64,000 nt of DNA from Trichostrongylus colubriformis (GCA_963978905.1 OZ022256.1:1533501-1597500), one strand, 5' to 3'. Shown: positions 1-10,854, numbered from the stretch's first letter. Translations and numbers: made by a program. Notes: generated from the sequence alone by a model not told the origin.

Positions 1-315
1 ATTGGTATTTTCGGGTTTAGTGCGACAATCCGACCTCGGGACAAGTTTCCCGTCATGTAGAGATCACAACCGATATCTTTTCGTTCAGAAGACTCTCGAA
101 GAAGAGGGGACAATAAGGCGGCGTGAGTTTAACCTTAATTTTTGAGGAATAAGTTCCAAAATGAAGGAAACAATTTGTTTACATGCAAGTAGAGCGTTTC
201 ACTTTGAGTGTACTGCTCTTTTTTATCTATCGCTGATTCATAGACCACCGAAAACTACAATTCTCGATTTAAGGACTGCCTCGGATAGTCGAATGAATGT
301 TCCATGTAAAGTATC
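1..315. other. No gene recognised
   Basis: No convincing reading frame, RNA gene or repeat end was seen at the left edge. The longer frame from 161 has no splice context or recognisable motif. Confidence 0.4.
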
Positions 316-387
316 TGATCTTGGACGGGCTCGAACCGTGGCATTCTGTGTGTTGGACAGATGTGATAACCACTACATGACGAGATC
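316..387 (-). tRNA. tRNA-Val-like sequence (anticodon AAC), probably decayed
   Basis: Read on the minus strand this 72-nt segment folds as a cloverleaf. The acceptor stem pairs GATCTCG with CAAGATC at 6 of 7 positions. The D arm is GTAGTGGTTATCA, the anticodon stem TCTGT/ACAGA, and the T arm contains GGTTCGAGCC. The seven-base anticodon loop CCAACAC puts AAC at the anticodon position (valine), but the base before it is C instead of the nearly invariant T. The D-arm start also departs from the usual valine form. A sister copy lies on the other strand 100 bp away, so this is more likely a tRNA-derived repeat or pseudogene than a working gene. Confidence 0.55.
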
Positions 388-486
388 TCGGGATTCATTG
401 CATGGCATTGTTCCACTCATTCCGCCAACTAAGAAAACCCCTTTTTACAGCACGACCAAAGGGTGTATAACTAAAATCTTAAATCT

Positions 487-559
487 TATCTCGTGGTGTA
501 GTGGTTATCACATCTGTCTAACACACAGAAGGCCGGCGGTTCGAGCCCGCTCGACATCA
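487..559 (+). tRNA. tRNA-Val-like sequence (anticodon AAC), plus-strand copy
   Basis: This 73-nt segment has a normal D arm (GGTGTAGTGGTTATCA), anticodon stem TCTGT/ACAGA with loop CTAACAC (AAC, valine, with the expected T before it), a T arm with GGTTCGAGCCC and discriminator A. The acceptor stem is damaged: TATCTCG against CGACATC pairs at only 5 of 7 positions. It is nearly identical to the minus-strand copy through the anticodon arm, which suggests duplication in inverted orientation. Without the intact acceptor stem it is probably a pseudogene; a functional gene cannot be excluded. Confidence 0.55.
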
Positions 560-835
560 AATGTTTTGGGTCGCAGAGTTGGCAGTTATAGACCCCATAA
601 AAACGCATAATTTGGCAGCCAAGGTGTTTAGAACGATGGATCTTCTTGCAAAGAAATCTATCCTGTCCGGCACATTATGTAGGCTTCAGGCCACTTTTGT
701 GAGGGTCGGACCCGTATTTGAACCCTTTCGAAGAGATACCCATTGTTTGTATAAACCCACGTTGTAGCACTTCCACTTCCGTTGTCCCGGATTCATTAAA
801 AGGCACTTGATGCTAAGCCCTACGTGGAAGCTGAA

Positions 836-1370
836 TTATAAATAGCATAGCCTAATTTTCACTGTTACAAAAGTAGCCTCGAAGTAGCGTCCCCTCCGCG
901 GATGAGTCCTCCTTTGCTCGTGGATGGCACCTCTGCGGGCAATGCCTCCGTGAGTGTAAGTGCTCGCGCAGTCGAGAGGAGGTGGGGAGGTGTGCAGTGG
1001 ATTGTTTACCGACACCGTTGTTCTCCACAATGCACACGGAACGAGCAGACGAGTGTTTCTTTGCAGTAACATCCCCATCCCTTCCCCCTTCACTCGATGC
1101 CCTCGTTTGCGCGCAGCCACAAAGCTTCTCCACCGAGCTGTTCTTTTCGGGCTCATCCACTGGTTGGTCAACGGAAATAGGATCATTGGCAGGGAAGAGC
1201 CTAAAATTCGCCAAAAATGGAAACGCAAAGGAACTTACAAAATCTCCTTTAGGTTGTTTAAAAACCTTCGAGATGAGATTGTTGACAGACGCGATCGCGC
1301 CCACATGAGAACTCATCCTGAAATATGCAAAAACTCGCGCACTTCTTTTGACCTTCTGATTAATATTTGA
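836..1370 (-). other. GC-rich stretch open in several frames; possible minus-strand exon
   Basis: Both strands are open for 100-150 codons here, which is expected of GC-rich DNA and is weak evidence of coding. The best candidate is the minus frame ending at 852. It follows a TTTTAG acceptor near 1201 and is rich in Glu, Ser, Asp and Lys as true exons often are, with a possible GT donor near 1020. No domain is recognised and no adjoining exon was found. Confidence 0.2.
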
Positions 1371-2814
1371 AGAAAACGAGAATTACACAACATTTAACCA
1401 GTGCTTCGCGTGATTTGAACTGAGCGGTTTATACAGGGAAAGAAGGATAGAACAGTTTAAATTTCTCAAAAGCTGATAGAATCCTTTACGTGAACCTACC
1501 CCTAACTCATACCCAGAAAAGTCAGGGACAGAGGTATCGCAGCAAACTTTTTCCCCTACAGTTCCTCCAACGGGATCCTGGACATCATTCTGGGGACAGG
1601 TTTCTCTATCATCCGTCCTGTGAATCTGAGCCTGATGCTGGTAACGATGCATTTTTTGCAAATTTTTGCAAGGGCTGGTTTATGGCTCAGCGAAAGCAAA
1701 CCCGCCGAGACCCTGCAGAAATTTTTGAAAAAATGTATTTTTTGAATGTGCAGACGTGAGCTTACACTTTGAAAGACAGTGGTAGGGGTAATATGAGTAA
1801 TGAGAATTCTTGAAGAGTCACTGGAATGAAATCTACGAGACCAAGAAGACTCTGTGTGGTGAAATTTCTTAAAAAATAGGGCCAACGGGCTCTATAAAAG
1901 CCGTCTTTTTCAACTCCAAAGTGGGTAAAAGAAGTTGTTCACATGCAAGACGAGCGTTTCGCCTTATGTTAAAGATAAAAATGGTTTCCTGATTGCAGCT
2001 CCCTACTCTTTTGCTATCTACCGCCATTTATACACACACGGAAATTGCATTTCTTAGTTACCCAATGAAAAATGCATAACTTCTGCAGCCACAGAAGTAC
2101 TGCATAGCTGCTGAGTCTGCCCTAAGTGTGTCTTCCTTACCCAGATAGAAACGTTCACTACGGGAACGGACGATTCCAAGTCCCTGAAGAGCATGTGGTT
2201 AAGGAGACACTCCGCCATAACCAGTTCTTGTTTCTAGAGGCGGTAGATCTTGAGTTACTACTCAGCACCCTTTTTGCGTCGACACGATAGAACTTGGATC
2301 CACGCTAACCACACCCCCTCGGCCAAACTGACCAATGAGGAGCTCAAGTAGACGTAGCAACCGTGTGTTTTAGACAGTTACCCAAGAATTTACTGCCTAG
2401 AAGGGAGGTTGGCTGGTCTGACTATCATTAGAGTAGCCTCTAAGGTAGACAAGGTCTCTCCTTCAGACATTTACGAGCACCTGAACTGGCTCATAAAAAG
2501 AAGCCACTCAACGTGGAAAATCGAAAAAAAAACGAAGGAGGAGTTACGAAGAAGATGCATAGTCGTAGGATTTTAAACAATGAGAACACTTCTGAAAGGA
2601 TACTTAAACATAGCCCCGAACACTTGAGCCAAAATAAACGAAACACACGAAATCGATACCATATCACTATACAGCTTATGACGATTACCGTAGCCCGCGC
2701 TGTGATCCCCCCCCCCTCATACACGTGCTTGTGTGCTCAATAAGCGAGTAATTACAGATGTTCCCATTCCTCCAGGAAAGAAACTTCCTAAATCATGAAA
2801 GCAAAATGCACGAG
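1371..2814. other. No gene recognised
   Basis: Open frames at 1383-1885 and 2491-2743 have no splice context or motif. A run of eight C at 2707 belongs to the poly-C/poly-G pattern seen across the window. Nothing else is supported. Confidence 0.4.
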
Positions 2815-2880
2815 GAACAGTGTAGCGCAGTGGAGAAAGACGTCAGTGGTATGAAGTACCCCCCGGGTTCAACTCCTTTC
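2815..2880 (+). other. tRNA-like Pol III promoter boxes
   Basis: TGTAGCGCAGTGG at 2821-2833 resembles an A box and GGTTCAACTCC at 2866-2876 a B box, about 32 bp apart. No clean cloverleaf could be drawn, so this may be a tRNA-derived SINE head or a decayed tRNA. Confidence 0.3.
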
Positions 2881-3320
2881 CTTTTCGAAATAAAAATCGA
2901 AGCAAATTTTTCATGCAGTCGACATTGGTGTTTTTAGAAGGGAGTGAAGAACGTCTTTAGTTTTCATGTGTGCACTTCAAAACTTGCCAAAGCGTAATAT
3001 CGGTCGAGATATACGAAGCCGCAACTTATGGACAGGAGGACCACCTTTCTCCAACTAAGAAATTCGAGAATGAGTAGAAGAAACCCTTGAAATTCACTTC
3101 TTCCTCCTAGCAGCACGAGATGGTAAGGCATTGTTCAAAAACGGCTATTTAGGCGATCAAACGCGGAAAGAAAAAGATACGTATCGATTTTTCTATGATA
3201 CTACAGTGTGCGGCAAAAGTAACAATCGTCTCTTAAAGCTTCACCATACTAGGAAGAAATGAGGGATCAGTATGAGTTTCACCTACGTATGTAATCAATA
3301 GGCAGCTTCCACTAATACAT
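2881..3320. other. No gene recognised
   Basis: No gene, repeat end or RNA was recognised in this AT-rich stretch. Confidence 0.35.
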
Positions 3321-3325
3321 CATAA

Positions 3326-3425
3326 TATTTATTTATTTATTTATTTATTCAATCTTAATCAATAAGCAGTTCCCACTCCACAAACATATCATAATATTTA
3401 TTTTATTAATTTTATTTATTTATTC
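3326..3425. repeat. AT-rich tetranucleotide (TTTA)n tract, duplicated
   Basis: A TTTA run at 3328-3350 is followed by an imperfect second copy at 3395-3425, each preceded by a similar unit containing CAATAGGCAG or CAATAAGCAG and CATCATAATATT. On the minus strand these runs supply AATAAA motifs right after the open frame that ends at 3416. Confidence 0.6.
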
Positions 3426-3829
3426 AATATGCCACCAGAACTCGATAATATCGCCTTTGTCTTGGGGAAGTAAAGTGAAGAGGTTGAGGAAAAGCATTTG
3501 CTGTGGGTCGCAAGTGTTGAGAAACACGAAACAGAACCATCGAATAGCCTGATATCCAAGAAATCTGGAGAGGAGCTGTTGTAAGACGGTGCAACTAGAA
3601 CCGAAATTCCACATCGGGCGATATTGGAGTCAAAACCAATGAGCACAACCAAATCAACAATGTCGTCGAGACACGCGTACATCCCTAGTCTAGACAACTC
3701 CTCAGCTACGACCCGATTCGGATGAATTCCAAAAGGAAACAAAAGGAAACCATTCACAAAGCATGACTGCGGCAACAGTGGCCTTAGCATAGCCTCTACG
3801 ACTTCACCACCTCGCAGCAAGGACCACTG
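3416..3829 (-). CDS. Possible terminal exon of an unknown protein
   Basis: A minus-strand frame stays open for 138 codons from a possible acceptor (CTTCAG before 3829) to a stop at 3416. The tract just downstream on this strand contains several AATAAA motifs. The translation looks protein-like, with hydrophobic stretches (DIVDLVVLIGFD) and a Ser-rich tail ending GGILNK, but I do not recognise a family and found no upstream exon. It could be a decayed gene, a fragment of a mobile element, or a real last exon whose partners lie elsewhere. Confidence 0.3.
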   Translation of the reverse strand, partial: QWSLLRGGEVVEAMLRPLLPQSCFVNGFLLFPFGIHPNRVVAEELSRLGMYACLDDIVDLVVLIGFDSNIARCGISVLVAPSYNSSSPDFLDIRLFDGSVSCFSTLATHSKCFSSTSSLYFPKTKAILSSSGGILNK

Positions 3830-3872
3830 CTGAAGTTGAGCAGCGGCATGAGATTACATGAATGTTGAACAG

Positions 3873-4003
3873 CAGGCCGCGCTTATACTCTGGAGTGTGG
3901 GCGCTTGCGCGTGGCTGCGTCTCTGCGTCTCTCCCGTGCCACTTTGCTTCGCTTCCTATGAACACAGCCTAGCCCTGCTGGCTCGGAGTATGAACGCGGC
4001 CTA
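3873..4003. repeat. Fold-back MITE, family C
   Basis: The ends are inverted: GCCGCGCTTATACTC at the left and GAGTATGAACGCGGCC at the right. Internal GGCTGCG and GCAGGGCT blocks also pair. It belongs to the family at 8858-9037, 10671-10854, 38300-38474, 40287-40452 and 44869-45044. Confidence 0.7.
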
Positions 4004-4014
4004 AAACGTTATTA

Positions 4015-4773
4015 CCCTAAAGTCTGATAAATAAGTCCGCCCGCACGCGGTGTCGCGCGCGGCACAGGCGACCGCAGTCTTCCAAGAACCAAAGATGAAG
4101 GAAGTTTAGGACGCTATGATTTGTGGATTGTATTACTAACGAGTTTATATTGTATTGTATATGGCATTTGTTAATATAAAAGCGAGTACCAAGTAAAGTT
4201 GGGGTCGTACGAAAGGTGAACACAGAAACTTCACAGTTGGCAGAGGAAAGTGAACGAATGAGAGGAGACTACTCTACGTTGGCATTAATAAACCGTTCGA
4301 GGACAACTTGAGAGCAGCATGGGAACGATGAATGGCCGACCCAACAAAAGCCAGATATACCAAAAGCGGCATTAGGAAAAAGGATGAGCTACGGAGAGGT
4401 AGCTGCTTCAGTTTGCGACAATTTCTATCCATTCTGAGGAGAGATTGTTAACAGCTTCTTAAGGGCCTTCAACCAACAACCATTGTTAGATGAGATGAGT
4501 GAGAATTTTAATGTTATGAATGCTTGTGACCATGAAATGGAGACTGTGTAGAAAATTTAAGATGAATGATCATTGTTACACGGGTTAAACGAAGATTTTG
4601 ATACGTGGTATTTTCAGATAATAAAAATGAAGATTGACAAACAGTTTCTACAATTCTGTCGTTTTAATAATGAAGGGTGCATTGCGATCCGTGCTCTTTG
4701 AAGACTGCGCCAGCGCCCGCCGCTGCTGCGCGCGACACCGCGTGCGGGCGGACTTATCTATCAGACTTTGGGG
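4015..4773. mobile_element. 759-bp element with ~50-bp terminal inverted repeats and TA target site
   Basis: The left end begins CCCTAAAGTCTGATAAATAA and runs on into a GC-rich block ending GTGTCGCGCGC. The right end is its inverted copy with two or three changes. Both are bordered by TA (4013-4014 and 4774-4775), as for Tc1/mariner/pogo-type transposition. The AT-rich inside has no convincing transposase frame, so this is a non-autonomous element. Confidence 0.75.
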
Positions 4774-5539
4774 TACATGATTTTATCGTCACCCAAAGAA
4801 AATGCGGATTTTTACTTGAAAGGGGGAGGGGAGAGGCTCAGAGGTAGATGGAACGATTGCCTAATGATATACTAGTTACTGACATGTGGAAGCAGTTAAA
4901 TGAAATCAACATTCTACAGTATTCCCCCCCCCCCCCCCATTTGCTTAGCTTCACAAGTGTTATAAAGTATGTAAATATTTCGATGAATATCCGAGCTTTC
5001 AAAACAACAAGTCATGACAGAAATGCATGACTAGGCCGAATTCCTGTGATATTCGAGCCCTTCATATACGCGCGTGATATAACCCATAACCTAGTATTTC
5101 AGCAGATGTAAAACTTGTTCAAATCAGGACATGGTACAGTTTACTGTGCAAAATTTCTGATTTGAGCGTTAGTACTGTAGCACTTTCTACCTTGACAGCT
5201 GATATCCCCCTTCATTCCTCAGAGTAACTCCTGTCGAAGGAAACAATCACAATATTATAAAAGGAACGCATGATAAAAAATAAGATTCCCAAGCCACGAC
5301 AAGCAGCGTCAAGAGCTTCAGGCATGGGGCTGTCAAAGAAGGGCGGCTACGAGAAGCAGGGCTCTCACATGTGATATGGATTCAATTATAATGTAAAGCA
5401 ACTGTTACTAGCCCGAGGGCTAAGTGCGCGCATGCTGCAGGTCAGGAGAGGAAGGCTTCAAGTGCGAAAATGTGTTGGTATTAAGAAAATACCATTAGAT
5501 ATAAAGATGGTGACGAAATGATAGATGATGATAGGAGAT
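4774..5539. other. No gene; poly-C tract
   Basis: A run of 14 C lies near 4924. No coding frame or RNA gene was recognised. Confidence 0.4.
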
Positions 5540-5715
5540 GATGATGAATGATAGAAGTTTAGAATTGTAGGAAAAGATGGATTCAGACTGCTTCTTAAGG
5601 AGTAGAGCACCGGTCAAAAGATTTCCGGTCGGCAATAATCCAGTTTTCCTTTGCTAAGCTCCTGGCGTTGGGCCCACTATTTCACCAAGTCACTTCAGTC
5701 CAGTGTTCACTTAAT
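5540..5715 (+). repeat. Dispersed repeat, copy 1 (second copy 8481-8655)
   Basis: The segment from GATAGAAG through GAATTGTAGGAA, AAGATTTCCGGTC and TTCAGTCCAGTGTTCACTT recurs in the same orientation at 8481-8655 with many point differences. No inverted ends were found, so its class is unknown. Confidence 0.6.
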
Positions 5716-6992
5716 CATCACTCCCGAATCGAGGTTTTCGATGGTTTTCTAGAATCCAGGGCTAGAAAATACCGCATTGGAGAACATTCCAGAGTACAAT
5801 TAGTAAGTTGGAGAGGGCAAATATTTAGGACAGCCTCCTCTCTTGGTAACACTGAGATTTCAAAAAGAGTTTCTTACCCGCATATTACTAGGGACAACAC
5901 GTGGAAAACTGTAGGTGACTAGGAGGGAAGATGGACTTAAAGCTTGGTTGAAGACCCTCAATAGTCGTGCTCTGGCGCTATTGCAGAACCGCATTAGACA
6001 GTTTTTCAAAACGAATCGGTGCGAGTAATAGCAGCTCAGAAACATCTGTTGACGGGGGGGGGGGGCAGCTTTGGTGAAGCGTTGGTGACTGCAAACGTGA
6101 AGGCAGATTGTACTACTCAGTGCCTGTGCAAAACCTGCAGCACTGTAATAAAAGGCTTTTGACAGCCTCGCTCACAAGAATCACAGGCGAAAAAACTGAA
6201 GTTGTCATTGTTTAGGCTCCGCAATCAGGCGGCAAGGAAAAGATGCGTATCGATTACTTGATTGGTCGCCTGACTCGTAAACCCTGAACACTGCCTTACT
6301 GGAGAACACTATGCTCAGGAGCTCAACATGAAATATCAGGAAAGTTTGTTCAAAGCTTGCCACGAATATGAAACAAACAGCTTTATCTGCTTACAAAAAA
6401 CCACGGCTTTCAGCAAAATCCGCCGTCGAATTCTATTGAAGTCGGAAAAGTAACAGAACGATGATTTTTGAGAGGACCTCCCAGCAGTGGTTTTTGCCGA
6501 GAAGTACCAAAGTGTCTTGTAACAAGTGGAGGCTCTGCTGGTGGGGTGGCAATGATGAGTCGGGCGCAGTGCGTCCTCTGTGTGTGTTCAACCACTCGCT
6601 TCTTTTCACCTAACAATCGCCCCAACACAGAGCATCAAACAAACGACGGCGTAACACGAGGAGCTAACGCTGGTAGACAACGCAGAAGCCGTGGAAATCG
6701 GCAGATGACCGTGGCGCGAAGGTGTTTTGAAGAGGTCGACGTTATTTGGAAGTCTTTCTGATCCACGACGAAAATCACAATCAGTCCGGAGAAAATTCGC
6801 AGAAGATTGTGTGTTCATAGCATTACCGATGTTAATCTGACGGCTTACAAGCGTTGGTTGCTGACGCGGTGAGTCTTCGCAACAGAATAAGATGGCTATA
6901 ATCGCTGGGGTAGCAGTGGAAACGAATCGTGGTCAATGATCACGATCTCAGAGGAATCAAAACTTTCTTGAATGTCGGATAAGCTCATCTCC
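5716..6992. other. No gene recognised; poly-G tract
   Basis: A run of 11 G lies near 6054. Opposing frames at 6410-6818 have no recognisable motif or splice context. Confidence 0.35.
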
Positions 6993-7427
6993 TTAAAGGA
7001 ATTGTCCACGAAAAATGAGTTTTTCTGTTGCCCATATATTTATGTTGTATTTGCCTGATTCGGGCCGCATGAAAGTTTCACGTGAAAAATGGGAATCTGT
7101 CTAATATACAGCACCGCAAAGTCTCGCCCAGGTGGGCGGGGCCTCCAAGCAAGTGCCCACACCGTCGTCCGCCGTGGTCGGAGACGCATTGTAGGAACTC
7201 CAAGATGCGTGAACAGTCCCACGCTCCGTTCTCAACCTCGGGGGACGACGGGACGGGGCTTTTACGCGGAGGGCCCACCCAACCGGCCCAGAATTTGGAA
7301 AGCTGTATCCAAGTCGAATCTTTATTTTTTTCGCGTGAAACTTTGCATGCGGCCCTAATTAGGTAAATACTACTTAAATATGTGGGTAACAAAAAAAACT
7401 CACTTTTCCGTAGACGATTCCTTCAAA
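6993..7427. repeat. Full-length fold-back MITE, family B
   Basis: The element begins CTTAAAGGAATTGTCCACG and ends with the inverted copy ...GACGATTCCTTCAAAG. Nearly its whole length pairs with itself: CCCATATATTTATGTTG, the CGTGAAAA blocks, GGGCGGGGCC and CGTCGTCC recur in reverse order. Open frames on both strands here are by-products of the symmetry. Related copies lie at 15136-15619, 25888-26266, 44289-44722 and 48496-48930, with fragments at 26590-26713, 27770-27920 and about 54945-54990. Confidence 0.85.
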
Positions 7428-7429
7428 GC

Positions 7430-7822
7430 AACCGGGAGAGGTAAGGAAAAGTGAGAATTTGGAATACATGTTCTTTGAAAACAAACCTTCCACTTGATGT
7501 GTAACTAAACTCGCTTTGAAAAAGTGCGGCTTGGGGTCTTATCACAATCCACGGCGTGTCGTTCTGTAGTTTATCAGCCGAGCGAGTAGCCGTCGAGGGC
7601 GGGACAACTTTCGCGGCCGGCTGATTTGGCCTCTCCGCCCGTGTGCAGTCTACCCGCGACTAGTGACGCAGAGGGGTCGAGAGAGAAAGGGAGGTTTTGG
7701 GTTCCTATTTCTCGGTTTCGCGGTTATATTTCGCTTTTTCTCTACTGTTACACTGCTGAGCACCCCTACATTCATATTCCACAATCTGCCGAATTTATCC
7801 CTTCCGGCGTCTTCAGAGGGAC
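7430..7822 (+). repeat. Dispersed repeat, family A (~400 bp)
   Basis: Shared landmarks in order are a GTGAGAA start, AAACTCGC(A/T)TTGAAAAA, GGGCGGGACAA, GCGGCCGGCTGATTT, GTGACGCAGAGG, GGTTCCTATTTCTCGG, CTGAGCACC, and an end near CTTCCGGCGTCTTCAGAGGG. The family's outer ends are inverted (CTTAAAGACAC / GTGTCTTTAAG, best seen at 61374 and 20372). Other copies are at 19967-20372, 49550-49955 and 61374-61815, with fragments at 13240-13370, 14340-14530, 24600-24740 and 39700-39820. Confidence 0.75.
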
Positions 7823-8363
7823 CGGAAGGGAATGCAGGAAATCGGTACTGGACATAATCTCATTGGAAGGGGTCCAATGTTAATAAAATGAAGATCAAGA
7901 TAGTTAGCGGATAATTAGCGAGACCGTCTATGGAGAACCTCGCAATGGAAAGGCGATCGAAAATGGACATTCCGTTAGAACTAAAGAGGAGCGAAGAAGA
8001 GTGGGGGCCTATGAAAGGTTCAGGTCTCGGTGAAATAGCTAGCTATTCTGGACAGTACGCACAATGACCTCCAAGTCTTCTTTTCATAGACTCTCGCCGG
8101 TGAGTATTAATCTTTTAAAAGGCGTGTAGAACAGATTTTAATAGTCCTATCGCGCCAACGGGACGATGGGGGCTTTTCGACCAGAACGTGCTTTTCGCAG
8201 TGCCATAGCACAACCCCATACCAGCGAAATGATGCATAATCGGTTGTTCTCAATAAAGAAAGACCTCGCCATAATCAGATTAGTCCAATTACTTCGTGGA
8301 ACTGCAGATCCTCGTACACCTATTCAGGCTGCACCTTCTTTGGGCCATCAGCGCCAACCCAAG
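7823..8363. other. No gene recognised
   Basis: Nothing beyond weak overlapping frames was seen. Confidence 0.35.
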
Positions 8364-8460
8364 CCAGCCACGCCCACTTGAGGTCTGGTCAGATGAGTTG
8401 AGAGGGCGTGGCTAGCGTGGGTCTCAGCGAGTGTAGTGCCGAGTGTAGATGTCGCACCGT
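8364..8460. repeat. Fold-back repeat, family H
   Basis: GCCACGCCCACTTGAG and GGGCGTGGCTAGCGTGGGTC form an imperfect inverted pair around GGTCAGATGAG. The same ACCACGCCCA...GAGCTCAAGTGGGCGTGG arrangement recurs at 49390-49470 and, diverged, at 2300-2355 and 10430-10480. Confidence 0.5.
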
Positions 8461-8480
8461 GGCGATACAAAAAACGCTGC

Positions 8481-8655
8481 ATAATGAGTGATAGAAGCTC
8501 AAAATTGTAGAAGAGGGGAAATTTAAACGGCTTTTTGAGGAATGGGGCACTGGTCGAAAGATTCCCGGTCTGCAACAAATCAGTTTTACTTCGCTGAACT
8601 CTTGACGTTATAGTCCAACAACCTGCCCAAGTCCCTTCAGTCCAGTCTTCACTTG
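8481..8655 (+). repeat. Dispersed repeat, copy 2 (first copy 5540-5715)
   Basis: It matches 5540-5715 through GATAGAAGC, AAAATTGTAG, AAAGATTCCCGGTC and CTTCAGTCCAGTCTTCACTT, in the same orientation. Confidence 0.6.
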
Positions 8656-8689
8656 TTCAGATTAAATTGTGGAGTAATGCAACTTGAAC

Positions 8690-8830
8690 AGGAGGGGGGA
8701 CATGCAGTAATGTGCCGATAGGCTGCAAGTTTCACACACCTAGTTCACAATTGTAGCGGTTATAGACATGTCTAGAGCTATGTTACTCTCAATGCTCCCC
8801 CACCCTACCCCTCCCCCCCCCCCCTTCAAC
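8690..8830. repeat. Poly-G/poly-C-ended repeat, family G
   Basis: GAACAGGAGGGGGGACATG at the left faces CCCCACCCTACCCC and a run of about 12 C at the right, around an AT-rich centre containing ACATGTC. The same arrangement recurs at 30488-30648, 32892-33058, 52505-52695 and 59168-59400. Confidence 0.5.
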
Positions 8831-8857
8831 ACTGGCAAAACCAGGCGGCTAGCTGTA

Positions 8858-9037
8858 TAAGACCGCGTTCATACTTTGCATCGGCAGGGCATGGCTGCGT
8901 TCACAGATAGGGAAGCAGAGTGGCACGCAAGGAGGTGCAGTGAGGGCGCAGGCAACGAGACAGGGTGGTACAGGCGGAGACGCAGTGACACGCAACTGCG
9001 CATACCGCCGGCACCGCAAAGTATAAACGGCGCCTAA
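8858..9037. repeat. Fold-back MITE, family C
   Basis: The left end AAGACCGCGTTCATACTTTG and right end CAAAGTATAAACGGCGCCT are inverted. The centre carries GGCATGGCTGCG, GGCAGAGTGGCACG and GACAGGGTGGTA blocks shared with the other family members. Confidence 0.75.
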
Positions 9038-10296
9038 CTACCCAAGTGTCTACAATAATGAGAAGGCAAATCGAACAACCTGGTTATCACCATGTGCACC
9101 TTCTGGCCTGAATAAAGTCTCACTTTGTGGATTAGAAGGGGGTCAATGGAGAGTTCCTCCTAATAGTGGCACAAGGTTCCAATAACCGTATCCTCAACTC
9201 AGCTCAACGCCTCAATGCTATAACTCATTGAAGGGGAACTCACCGAATTTCGCCATGTGCCAGTAGCTCAGGGCCCGGCATTAGTTTCCAGATAACTCTG
9301 ACTCCTCAGACCCATCCAGTCCATCGAGCCCATCTTTAGCGTCGCGATTAGTGCCTTAAAATGAAAAAAAAAGTGCGAGCTGCACTGCAACTGACCAAGT
9401 TCAAATAATGGAACACCGGAATCAATCGAAAAGAAGGCATCGTGTATTGTAGAACTATGTGCGTAATGCATCAACGGCGAACTTTACTCCTGTCGATTAA
9501 AAGAGTTTTTCTGTTACAAGCAACGAAAGCAGTATAAAAAACATCAAATAAAACCAGATAGATAACTATGGTGCAGGTAAATGTATCGCCCCAGCCAACT
9601 AACGGTCAGTCCAAAGCGGGCAAAATTATTTTCACGTGGAACAAAGGAATTCATCACTCGTATTTGAATGGATATGTAACTCATCTCAAAAAGCCTTTAC
9701 CCTAGGCCTAACGGAAATTCATGACTTTCTCAATCTCCTCCCCAGTGTGGGAGTGAAATGGTCGCAGTATCTTTGCGTGGTGTTAGGTAGGTATATTTGA
9801 TGAAGAAATAGATTCCGTGATAACGTTTATTTATCATTCAAACAAATGATTACAAGGAATCGCTCAAAATCATTACAAAATGTAAAATTACCAATGAAAA
9901 TTCCGAAGAAGAAGTGATGGTGAATCGCCTGGAAAAGGCCAAATCAGCGTTTGCTTGCTCCGTTTGATCAGCGTTGGTCATACTAAAGAGGGGCATTGCG
10001 AGTGGCACAGTACAAAGTTCAAGCCACCTTGTTACCTATGAGGGAAGCAGTGACAGCACCACACCGTATGCTGCAGATGTGGGTCGGAAAAGCCATGCAA
10101 GAAGTTCTCCGGCCCTCTAGAGCCGATTAAATTCTATCATTCCATCACGGAAAATAATTAGGTGGATTAATCAGCCATATATAAATTCTTCAATTCTTCT
10201 TCTCATAAAAGGAGAAAAAAGAGACGTGCTTGGTGCATTTCAAAGAAACACCTTATTTGATTGTCCCAGCTCTCGTCATGGATGCGTTAAAAGCAT
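9038..10296. other. No gene recognised
   Basis: AT-rich sequence with only short frames; no repeat boundary or RNA gene was recognised. Confidence 0.35.
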
Positions 10297-10590
10297 CTTG
10301 CGATAATCACATTAATCGACTTACCTTCTTAAGGAAGTATATTCTTGCATAACAATCCAGGTTGCACAGTTCACTGCACTGGCATGATACGTCTTCGCGG
10401 CGGTCATTCAAAGCTAAGCTGGCCACGCTACTCAGCTTGAGTGACCAATAGGGGCTCACGTGGGCGTGGGTGGCTTGGGTCGAAAGGCAGTAGCGTCATG
10501 ATCGTGCACTCTGACGGCATCCTGGATACTCACCCAAGGATCTACTGCTGATCAAGAAGGTAAGTCGACTGATTTGATTATCGCGAGTAG
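10297..10590. repeat. Fold-back repeat, family H, with longer arms
   Basis: TGCGATAATCACATTAATCG followed by ACTTACCTTCTTAA at 10297-10333 pairs with AAGAAGGTAAGTCGACTGAT followed by TTGATTATCGCGA at 10553-10587. Between them lie GGCCACGCTACTCAGCTTGA and CTCACGTGGGCGTGGG, also inverted. Confidence 0.6.
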
Positions 10591-10670
10591 TGCGTTCAAG
10601 CGACACTGCAGCGAACATTATTCGAAGCGCTTCAATACGGAGCTCAACTGGACGTGGCTAGCGTGAGTCT

Positions 10671-10854
10671 GAGGCCGTGTTCATACTCCGCGCCGGCAGG
10701 GAATGCCTGCGTTCATAGGCAGAAAGGCAGAGTGGCACGGGGGAGGTGCAGAGACGGTGCAGGTATCGAGGCAAGGCAAGGTGGCATAAGCGAAGACTCA
10801 GAGACACGCAGCCACGCCCTGCCGCCGGCACCGCAAAGTATAAACGCGGCGTAA
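10671..10854. repeat. Fold-back MITE, family C
   Basis: GAGGCCGTGTTCATACTCCG opens it and GCAAAGTATAAACGCGGCGT closes it in inverted orientation. The coding-like frames across 10654-11119 run through this repeat and are not taken as genes. Confidence 0.75.

Noticed and set aside
895..940. Possible hammerhead ribozyme core (CGGATGAGTCCTC)
   Set aside because: The invariant CTGATGA core is not met and no GAAA partner with a third stem was found.
960..1370. Plus-strand frames of 108-136 codons
   Set aside because: The region is GC-rich and open in at least four frames, so length alone is not evidence.
7040..7392. Overlapping frames on both strands
   Set aside because: They lie within the family B palindrome at 6993-7427 and mirror each other.
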